NCBI RefSeq assembly: GCF_016863015.1
Contig: NZ_BOOB01000037.1
Location: 62,001 to 126,000, forward strand
Reading direction: 5' to 3'
Length of the DNA stretch: 64,000 nt
DNA from: Microbispora amethystogenes
GTDB taxonomy: Bacteria; Actinomycetota; Actinomycetes; Streptosporangiales; Streptosporangiaceae
Both the position numbers and the translations under genes were made by a program. The notes under the pieces were generated by a model that was given only the letters and a program-made list of their open reading frames with translations, made no database searches and had not been told where the DNA came from. Each line of letters opens with the position of its first letter. Within the stretch, counting starts at the first letter, position 1. Shown here piece after piece: positions 53,910 through 61,171 of the stretch.

Positions 53910-55498
53910 AGACCACCGAGATCGTCATCTTCACGCTCCTGTTCCTGCTCGTCAGCGGCCTGGGCTTCGTGGCCGCCCGCTGGCGCCGCCCCGACGACCT
54001 CGCGAACCTGAACGAGTGGGGCCTCGGCGGGCGCGGCTTCGGAGGCTGGATCACCTGGTTCCTGGTCGGCGGCGACCTCTACACGGCCTACACGTTCGTG
54101 GCCGTGCCCGCCCTGATCTTCGGCGCCGGCGCCATGGGGTTCTACGCCGTGCCGTACACCGTGGTCGTGTATCCCATGGTGATGCTCGTGCTGGTGCGGC
54201 TGTGGTCGGTCTCGCACGTGCACAACCTCGTCACCCCGGCCGACTTCGTCCGGGTCCGCTTCGGCTCCCCCACGCTGGCCCTGCTGGTCGCGATCACCGG
54301 CATCGTCGCGACGATGCCGTACATCGCGCTGCAGCTCATCGGCATCGAGGCGGTGCTGAAGACGATGGGCGTGACCGGCGACCTGCCGCTGATCATCGCG
54401 TTCGCGATCCTCGCGGCCTACACCTACCAGTCCGGGCTGCGGGCTCCCGCGCTGATCGCGTTCGTCAAGGACTCGCTGATCTACCTGGTGATCCTGGTGG
54501 CGATCGTCTACATCCCGGCGAAGCTGGGCGGCTGGGCGTCGATCTTCGACGCCGCCAAGGCGAAGTTCGACGCGACCCCCGCGCCCGGCGACGGCATCAC
54601 GCTCAACGCCAACAACCAGCTTCAGTACGTCACGCTGGCCCTCGGCTCGGCGCTGGCGCTGTTCCTCTATCCCCACAGCGTCACCGGGATCCTCGCCTCC
54701 CGCGACCGGAACGTGATCAAGCGGAACATGTCGGCCCTGCCGGCCTACAGCCTGCTGCTCGGCCTGATCGCGCTGCTCGGCTACATGGCGATCGCGGCCG
54801 GGGTCGCGCCGATCGGCAAGGACAACAACACGATCACGCCGCAGCTGTTCGACAAACTGTTCCCCGACTGGTTCGCGGGGGTCGCGTTCGCGGCCATCGG
54901 CATCGGCGCGCTCGTGCCCGCCGCCATCATGTCGATCGCGGCGGCCAACCTGTTCGCCCGCAACATCTACCGCGAGTACCTCAACCGGGACGCCACCCCG
55001 GCGCAGGAGGCCAGGGTCAGCAAGATCGCGTCGCTGGTCGTGAAGGTCGGCGCGGTGCTGGTCATCCTGGGCATCGACCCGCAGTTCTCGATCGACCTCC
55101 AGCTGATCGGCGGCGTGATCATCCTGCAGACCCTGCCGTCGGTGGGTCTCGGCCTCTACACCCGCTGGTTCCACCGCGGCGGCCTGATCGCCGGCTGGGC
55201 CGCGGGCATGGCGGCCGGGATGCTGCTGCTCTACAACATCGCCAACCCCGCCACCAAGCACGAGCACTTCGGCGGCTCGGCCTTCCCCCTGGAGAAGCTC
55301 GGGTTCGACACCAAGATCACGATCTACGCCGGGTTCCTCGCGCTGATCGTCAACCTGGTCGTCGCCGTGCTCGGGACCTTCGTGGCCCGCGCGCTGAGGA
55401 GCGCCGACGGCCCCGACGGGACCCGGCCGGAGGACTACTTCGCCGACAAGGGCGACCCGCGCGTCCACGAGCTGGAGACCACCGCGCCCGCGTCCTGA
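53906..55498 (+). CDS. Sodium:solute symporter, MctC-like monocarboxylate transporter
   Basis: 530 aa, SSS family, about 13 membrane helices. N-terminal LNEWGLGGRGFGGWITWFLVGGDLYTAYTFVAVPALIFGAGAMGF, VTPADFVRVRFGSPTLAL, YIALQLIGIEAVLKTMGV, the helix-5 to 6 region ASRDRNVIKRNMSALPAYSLLLG and IGALVPAAIMSIAAANLFARNIYREYL match actinobacterial MctC-type carriers of acetate, propionate and pyruvate. The DUF3311 partner is coupled upstream. The exact substrate is inferred by similarity only. A strong inverted repeat ends the unit at 55527-55576. Confidence 0.88.
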   Translation: MKTTEIVIFTLLFLLVSGLGFVAARWRRPDDLANLNEWGLGGRGFGGWITWFLVGGDLYTAYTFVAVPALIFGAGAMGFYAVPYTVVVYPMVMLVLVRLWSVSHVHNLVTPADFVRVRFGSPTLALLVAITGIVATMPYIALQLIGIEAVLKTMGVTGDLPLIIAFAILAAYTYQSGLRAPALIAFVKDSLIYLVILVAIVYIPAKLGGWASIFDAAKAKFDATPAPGDGITLNANNQLQYVTLALGSALALFLYPHSVTGILASRDRNVIKRNMSALPAYSLLLGLIALLGYMAIAAGVAPIGKDNNTITPQLFDKLFPDWFAGVAFAAIGIGALVPAAIMSIAAANLFARNIYREYLNRDATPAQEARVSKIASLVVKVGAVLVILGIDPQFSIDLQLIGGVIILQTLPSVGLGLYTRWFHRGGLIAGWAAGMAAGMLLLYNIANPATKHEHFGGSAFPLEKLGFDTKITIYAGFLALIVNLVVAVLGTFVARALRSADGPDGTRPEDYFADKGDPRVHELETTAPAS

Positions 55499-55526
55499 CC
55501 GGTCGCGTCGGACCTGCCGCCGGCGA

Positions 55527-55576
55527 CTTGTGGCCGGCTTGACGCGGCGGCCCGCCCGCGTGAAGCCGGCCACAAG
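55527..55576 (+). terminator. Long inverted-repeat terminator
   Basis: Two 20-bp arms (CTTGTGGCCGGCTTGACGCG and its complement with one mismatch) surround a 10-nt loop. It sits 28 nt after the symporter stop and 50 nt before the next gene, whose promoter must lie within or after it. Confidence 0.8.
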
Positions 55577-55625
55577 CATGCGGTGGGACAAAGAGGCATC
55601 ACCGCGAACAAGCAAGGAGACGAGG

Positions 55626-56930
55626 ATGCCTCTCAACACCGACCTGGTGGTCACCGGCGGGCACGTGCTCAGCATGGACCCGGCCGTGCCGGACGGGCCC
55701 GCCGACGTCGTCGTCCGGGACGGCGTGATCGTCTCGGTCGGGCCCGCCGTGGAGATCCCGCCGGGGGCCCGTGTCGTGGACGCCGCCGGCTGCGTCGTGC
55801 TGCCGGGGCTGGTCGACACCCACCGTCACACCTGGCAGTCGGCGCTGCGCCACATCGGCCTGGACTGGAGCCTGACGGACTACTTAGGCGCCGCGTTCCT
55901 CGGGCTCGGCCCGAACTTCCGGCCCGAGGACGTCTACGCGGGCACCCTGGTGGGCGCGCTCGGCGCACTGGAGTGCGGCATCACCACCCTGGTCGACTGG
56001 TCCCACATCCAGAACACCCCCGCGCACGGCGACGCCGCCGTCGCCGCACTGCGCGACAGCGGGATCCGCGGCGTGTTCGCGTACGGCTGGCCGCAGACGG
56101 ACGCGCTGAGCTGGGTGGGCGAGCACAGCGACGCGGAGCTGCCCGCCGACGTCCGCCGGATCAGGGACGTGCTCCACGACGACGGCGCGCGCGTGACCAT
56201 GGCCCTCGCGGCGCGCGGCCCCGAGATGTCGGCCCCCTCCGCCACCCGGCGCGACCTGCTGCTCGCGCGGGAGCTCGGCCTGCGGGTCACCATGCACGTC
56301 GGCAGGGCGGGCAGCGTCGACCGGCTGCACGGGGAGGGCCTGCTCGACGAGACGGTCACGCTGGTCCACGCGAGCGCCGTCGGCGACGACGAGCTGAAGC
56401 TCGCCGCCGACGCGGGCACGACCGCGAGCGTCGCGCCGTTCATCGAGATGACCATGCCCGGGCTCGGCTCGCCCGCCACCGGCCGCCTCCTGCGGGCGGG
56501 CGTCGTCACCGGGCTCGGCGCCGACACCGAGATCGCCACCTCGGGGGACATGTTCACGCAGATGCGGGCCGCGCTCGCCCACCACCGCTTCACCGGGGAC
56601 GGCGCGCCGCTGACCGCTGGCCGCCTGCTGCGGATGACCACCGCCGACGGCGCGGCGGTGGCCGGGCTCGGGGCGGTCACCGGCAGCCTCACCCCCGGCA
56701 AGCGCGCCGACCTCGTCGTGGTCGACGCCGGAACCCCCGCGACGGCGCCGGTGCTCGACCACCTCGCCTCCGTCGTGCTCGCCGCCCATCCCGGACTGGT
56801 CCGTACGGTGGTGTGCGACGGCGTGCTCGTCAAGCACGACGGGGTGCTCACGGGGCCGGTCGCACGGGCCGGGGAGGTCGCGGCCGAGAGCCTCGCCCAC
56901 CTGCGCCACACCATGCCCGGCCTGCTGTGA
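55626..56930 (+). CDS. Amidohydrolase of the ATZ/TRZ (guanine deaminase-like) group
   Basis: 434 aa. AAGGAGACGAGG precedes ATG 55626. Metal ligands are HRH in LPGLVDTHRHTWQSALRHIG, His in LRVTMHVGRAG, His in VTLVHASAVGDDEL and Asp in GLGADTEIATSGDMFTQMRAAL. The C-terminal GSLTPGKRADLVVVD closes the barrel-associated sandwich. This set is characteristic of hydrolytic deaminases and dechlorinases such as 8-oxoguanine deaminase and TrzN. The substrate is open. It follows a symporter on the same strand but a strong terminator separates them. Confidence 0.82.
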   Translation: MPLNTDLVVTGGHVLSMDPAVPDGPADVVVRDGVIVSVGPAVEIPPGARVVDAAGCVVLPGLVDTHRHTWQSALRHIGLDWSLTDYLGAAFLGLGPNFRPEDVYAGTLVGALGALECGITTLVDWSHIQNTPAHGDAAVAALRDSGIRGVFAYGWPQTDALSWVGEHSDAELPADVRRIRDVLHDDGARVTMALAARGPEMSAPSATRRDLLLARELGLRVTMHVGRAGSVDRLHGEGLLDETVTLVHASAVGDDELKLAADAGTTASVAPFIEMTMPGLGSPATGRLLRAGVVTGLGADTEIATSGDMFTQMRAALAHHRFTGDGAPLTAGRLLRMTTADGAAVAGLGAVTGSLTPGKRADLVVVDAGTPATAPVLDHLASVVLAAHPGLVRTVVCDGVLVKHDGVLTGPVARAGEVAAESLAHLRHTMPGLL

Positions 56931-57034
56931 GCACCGGAGTCCCTCCGCCGGGGCGTGCGGAGGGGCTCCGGGCACAGCGATCAGCAGGCCGGATCGGCAG
57001 CCCGGATCAGCAACCGCCGATCAACACGCGCGGA

Positions 57035-57937
57035 TCAGCCGGGCGGGAGGTTGCCGTTCTTGGCGACCGGCAGGGCCACCTGGTCGGCGCCGAGCAGGGT
57101 GGCCTGCTCGGCCGGGAGACCGGCGAGCACGGGGTCGATGTGCCGCAGGCCCAGCGAGACCGAGGTGGGCAGCGCCTGGGTGATCGCGTCGAACTTCTCC
57201 AGGTCGATCCACCGCACGATGTCGAGCACCGCGCTCGGGATGGTGTCCCCGGCCTTCTGCACCGGGACGCACAGCTGACGGGCGTACAGGATGTCCGCTT
57301 TGTGGGTGGGAATCTGGGAGGTGAGGACGGGATTGAGCTGACGCAGGGACACCGTCTGGTTCAGCGCGGTGTTGGGGGTGATCCCGTAGCACTTGAGATC
57401 GATGTAACGGACGAGCTGCAGCACGTCGGCGGGCGGGACCGCGTTGTTCTTCACGACCGGCACGCACAACTGCTGCGGCGTGTTCATGGAGATCTTCGTG
57501 CGCGGCAGGTTCTGGAACAGCGGATTGAGATGGCTGAGCACGAGATCCGTGTTCACCGTGGCGCCGGAGATCTTGTAGCAGGACAGGTCGACGTACTTGA
57601 TGAAATCGATCGCGGGTGACGGCGGCTCCTGCGAGTTCTTGGCGACCGGGACGCACAGCTGCTCACGCTGGCCCAGGGTGACGGTCTCGACCGGCAGGTT
57701 GCCGAGCACGGGATTGAGGTGCCGCACCGTGATCTGGACGGCCGGCGGCTGGTAGGCGCTGGTCCGGTAGCACTCGAGGTCGAGGTAGGCGGTCAGGCTC
57801 TTCGGCGTCGGCAGCGTGACGGCGCCGACGGGCGGCACGCTGAGGAGCACCACGGCGAGCGCCGCGAGCACGGCCGACGCGAAACGCCGGAACGTCGTTC
57901 TTCCACGGGCGGGAATTCGGATTACGGCTCGGTCCAC
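57035..57937 (-). CDS. Secreted four-repeat protein of unknown function
   Basis: 300 aa. GTG 57937 has GGAG 5 nt upstream, giving a signal peptide (FRRFASAVLAALAVVLLSVPPVGAVT). The mature part is four repeats of ~60 residues with the pattern YLDLxCY...LxHLNPVL.NLP...QLCVPVxKN. Repeats 1-3 each have one CY and one QLCVP cysteine (ECY/QLCVP, SCY/QLCVP, KCY/QLCVP), a probable disulfide. Repeat 4 has EKF and QVALP, so both Cys are lost together. I believe similar domains are filed as a DUF (DUF7450-like). It diverges from the GH127 gene with a 760-bp region between. Confidence 0.78.
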   Translation of the reverse strand: MDRAVIRIPARGRTTFRRFASAVLAALAVVLLSVPPVGAVTLPTPKSLTAYLDLECYRTSAYQPPAVQITVRHLNPVLGNLPVETVTLGQREQLCVPVAKNSQEPPSPAIDFIKYVDLSCYKISGATVNTDLVLSHLNPLFQNLPRTKISMNTPQQLCVPVVKNNAVPPADVLQLVRYIDLKCYGITPNTALNQTVSLRQLNPVLTSQIPTHKADILYARQLCVPVQKAGDTIPSAVLDIVRWIDLEKFDAITQALPTSVSLGLRHIDPVLAGLPAEQATLLGADQVALPVAKNGNLPPG

Positions 57938-58286
57938 TGCGGCTCCAGAGAATGGGAGAGGAATCGTTGCCAGGAGTGTGTGCCGCCGTGACCGGCCAGA
58001 CAATATCGCCGAGGTCGCGCCGGGAGTCCGCCCCCATGAGCCGGGAACACGAAATCCTCCGGTAATACGCCGTTCAGCCCCCCGGAAAACGGTTTGCGGC
58101 CCGATCGGACCGGGACCCCGGCCTTTCCGCGGCGTTTCGCCCCCGGCCGGAAATTCCGCAGGCATCCGGCCGGACGCCGGAAATCACGCCGCCGAAATAT
58201 CCATGAAAAGCACCCGGGGGAATACCGGCCGCGGTTCGTTTCGGCCGCCACAATCGGCGGCCCGGCCGGCCGGGCCGCGCCCGGAT

Positions 58287-58477
58287 CGGAAAAGGATTGC
58301 CCCCTGGCGGCCGCCTGTGAAACTTTCAGCGCCACCAGGCGGTGGCGAGACCGGGCGCCCGGCAGGACGCGCCACGGATGGGCCACGTCCGGCCCGGAAA
58401 AGGATTGCCTGGCGGGCGGCCACCCGGTGGAACGTTCAGCGCCACCCTGCGGGACGAAGCGAGACACCCGGCAGGAC
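58287..58477. repeat. Duplicated ~83-bp noncoding element
   Basis: Copy 1 at 58287-58368 and copy 2 at 58395-58477, spaced 108 bp. Shared blocks in the same order: CGGAAAAGGATTGCC, TGGCGG, TTCAGCGCCACC, GCGAGAC and CCCGGCAGGAC. A weaker third start (CGGAAAACGGTTTGC) lies near 58082. They occupy the gap between the four-repeat protein and GH127 genes; no gene is visible in 57938-58697. Confidence 0.75.
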
Positions 58478-58586
58478 CCCCACGCCCGTCCGCGCCCGGC
58501 CCCGGGATTGACAGATCCTCACGGCGTCATGTTTGCTCCCACCCACCACCACCCAGACCCGACAAAAGGGGTCGCCCGGACCCACG

Positions 58587-58600
58587 TGTTAGCGCTAACA
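58587..58600. promoter_or_regulatory. LacI/GalR-type operator before GH127
   Basis: TGTTAGCGCTAACA is a perfect 14-bp palindrome with the central CG of LacI-family operators. It lies 98 bp upstream of the GH127 ATG. The cognate regulator is not in the window, apart from the decayed LacI gene at 45398. Confidence 0.8.
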
Positions 58601-58697
58601 CCTTCCTCCGCAGGCCCTTGTCGCTGGCTCGCGGCGGCGGATGTCAGCGCTGACCGGGAATGCCCGGCAGCCCCTGTCGTGACCTCCAGGAGGCCTC

Positions 58698-61031
58698 ATG
58701 CCGTCCCCGTCGCTCAGCCGCCGTCAGCTGCTGCAGGCGGCCGGTGTCGCCGTCGTCGCGTCCACCACCGGCGGGGTCGCCGGCGCCTCGGCGGCGGCCG
58801 CCGCCGTCGCGCCGTCCCGGCCCGACATCGGCGTCTCGGCGTACCCGTTCGAGCTGGGCCAGGTGCGGCTGACGACCAGCCGCTGGCTGGACAACCAGAA
58901 CCGCACGCTCTCCTATCTCCAGTTCGTCGACGTCAACCGGATGCTGTACAACTTCCGGGCCAACCACCGGCTGTCCACCAACGGCGCCGCCACGAACGGC
59001 GGGTGGGACGCCCCCTCGTTCCCGTTCCGCACCCACATGCAGGGCCACCTCCTGACCGCGTGGGCCCAGGCGTACGCCGTGCTCGGCGACACCACCTGCC
59101 GGGACAAGGCCACCACCATGGTCGCCGAGCTGGCCAAGTGCCAGGCGAACAACGGCGCCGCCGGGTTCAACACCGGATACCTGTCCGGCTTTCCCGAGTC
59201 GGACTTCACCGCCCTCGAAGCCCGCACGCTGAGCAACGGCAACGTCCCGTACTACTGCATCCACAAGACGCTGACCGGCCTGCTCGACGTGTGGCGCCTC
59301 ATCGGCAGCACCCAGGCGCGCGACGTGCTGCTGGCGCTCGCCGGCTGGGTCGACTGGCGGACGAGCAGGCTGAGCAGCAGCCAGATGCAGAACATGCTGG
59401 GCACCGAGTTCGGCGGGATGAACGCGGTGCTGACCGACATCTACCAGCAGACGGGCGACGGGCGCTGGCTCACCGTCGCGCAGCGGTTCGACCACGCCGC
59501 CGTGTTCAACCCCCTGGCGTCGAACCAGGACCAGCTGAACGGCCTGCACGCCAACACCCAGGTGCCCAAGTGGATCGGCGCGGCCCGGGAGTACAAGGCC
59601 ACCGGCACGACCCGCTACCGGGACATCGCCGTCAACGCCTGGAACATCACCACCGGCGCGCACACCTACGCGATCGGCGGCAACAGCCAGGCCGAGCACT
59701 TCCGGGCGCCCAACGCGATCGCCGGGTATCTCACCAACGACACCTGCGAGCACTGCAACACCGTCAACATGCTCAACCTGACCCGCGAGCTGTGGACGCT
59801 CAACCCCGACCGGGTCGCGTACGTGGACTTCTACGAGCAGGCGCTGCTCAACCACGTCATCGGCGCGCAGAACCCGTCCGACGGCCACGGGCACGTCACC
59901 TACTTCACCCCGCTCAAGCCGGGCGGCCGGCGCGGCGTGGGCCCGGCGTGGGGCGGCGGCACCTGGAGCACCGACTACAACTCGTTCTGGTGCTGCCAGG
60001 GGACGGGGGTGGAGGTCAACACGAGGCTGATGGACTCCATCTACTTCTACAACGGCACCACGCTGACGGTGAACCTGTTTATGCCGTCGACGCTGAACTG
60101 GACCCAGCGCGGCATCACGGTCACGCAGACGACGTCCTATCCGGCGAGCGACACCACGACGCTGCAGGTCACCGGCAACGTGAGCGGCTCGTGGTCCATG
60201 CGCGTCCGCATCCCGTCGTGGGCCTCCGGCGCCACGATCAGCGTGAACGGCGCCCAGCAGGACGTGGCCGCCACTCCCGGCACCTACGCCGTCCTCACCC
60301 GGTCGTGGACCTCCGGCGACACCGTCACCGTGCGGCTGCCCATGCGGGTGGTCGTGAAGGCCTCCAACGACAACGCCAACGTCGCGGCGGTCACCTACGG
60401 GCCGGTCGTGCTGTCGGGCAACTACGGCAACACCTCGCTGTCGGCGCCGCCCTCCCTGAACACCGGGTCGATCACCCGCACCAGCACCACGGCGCTCGCC
60501 TTCACGGCCACGGCCAACGGCTCGACCGTCAACCTCGGCCCGTTCTACGACGCGCACGGCTACAACTACACCGTCTACTGGAACACCAGCGGGCAGGGCA
60601 ACGGCGGAACGGGAAGCTACCGGCTGGTCAACGCGGCCAGCGGCCTGGTCCTCGGCATCCAGAACATGTCCACCGCGGACGGCGGTCTCGCGCTGCAGTG
60701 GACCGACAACGGCACCGCCGACCACAACTGGGTGATGGTGACCGACGGCAACGCCGTGCGGTTCCGCAACGTCAACAGCGGCAAGGTGCTGGGCGTGGAG
60801 AACATGTCCGCCAACGACGGCGCCCGCGTCCTGCAGTGGTCCGACAACGGCACCGCCGACCACCGGTGGACTCTGGTCGACAACGGCGACGGAACCTACA
60901 AGATCCGCAACGTGAACAGCGGCAAGCTGCTCGCCATCCAGAACAACTCCACCGCCAACGGCGCCCAGGCCGTCCAGGACTCCGACAACGGGACCGCCGA
61001 CAACCGGTGGCGGCTGGTGGCCAACAACTAG
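58698..61031 (+). CDS. Tat-exported beta-L-arabinofuranosidase (GH127) with ricin-type CBM13
   Basis: 777 aa. AGGAGG precedes ATG 58698. A twin-arginine signal SLSRRQLLQAAGVAVVA precedes the GH127 (DUF1680) alpha/alpha barrel (~40-~490) and beta-domains (to ~625). The zinc-cysteine catalytic centre is intact: AEHFR (Glu), TCEHCNTVNM (two Cys) and SFWCCQGTG (two Cys). Residues ~633-777 are a ricin-B-type lectin (three QW-like repeats with LQWTDNGTADHNW, LQWSDNGTADHRW, VQDSDNGTADNRW). It releases L-arabinofuranose from plant glycans outside the cell. A LacI-type operator precedes it. Confidence 0.92.
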   Translation: MPSPSLSRRQLLQAAGVAVVASTTGGVAGASAAAAAVAPSRPDIGVSAYPFELGQVRLTTSRWLDNQNRTLSYLQFVDVNRMLYNFRANHRLSTNGAATNGGWDAPSFPFRTHMQGHLLTAWAQAYAVLGDTTCRDKATTMVAELAKCQANNGAAGFNTGYLSGFPESDFTALEARTLSNGNVPYYCIHKTLTGLLDVWRLIGSTQARDVLLALAGWVDWRTSRLSSSQMQNMLGTEFGGMNAVLTDIYQQTGDGRWLTVAQRFDHAAVFNPLASNQDQLNGLHANTQVPKWIGAAREYKATGTTRYRDIAVNAWNITTGAHTYAIGGNSQAEHFRAPNAIAGYLTNDTCEHCNTVNMLNLTRELWTLNPDRVAYVDFYEQALLNHVIGAQNPSDGHGHVTYFTPLKPGGRRGVGPAWGGGTWSTDYNSFWCCQGTGVEVNTRLMDSIYFYNGTTLTVNLFMPSTLNWTQRGITVTQTTSYPASDTTTLQVTGNVSGSWSMRVRIPSWASGATISVNGAQQDVAATPGTYAVLTRSWTSGDTVTVRLPMRVVVKASNDNANVAAVTYGPVVLSGNYGNTSLSAPPSLNTGSITRTSTTALAFTATANGSTVNLGPFYDAHGYNYTVYWNTSGQGNGGTGSYRLVNAASGLVLGIQNMSTADGGLALQWTDNGTADHNWVMVTDGNAVRFRNVNSGKVLGVENMSANDGARVLQWSDNGTADHRWTLVDNGDGTYKIRNVNSGKLLAIQNNSTANGAQAVQDSDNGTADNRWRLVANN

Positions 61032-61159
61032 AACCCGACCGGCAGGCCGTCGGCGCGGCGTGCCGGTCGGTGGGCCGGCGACGGCGCGCGACCGGCACCG
61101 GCGGTTCGCGGACGCCCCGGGGACGGCCGGGATGCCACGATCAGAGCGCGATGATCTGG

Positions 61160-61165
61160 CACAAT
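61160..61165 (+). promoter_or_regulatory. SARP-gene -10 box (leaderless)
   Basis: CACAAT lies 6 nt before ATG 61172; no ribosome-binding site is present. Confidence 0.5.
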
Positions 61166-61171
61166 CCCGGC

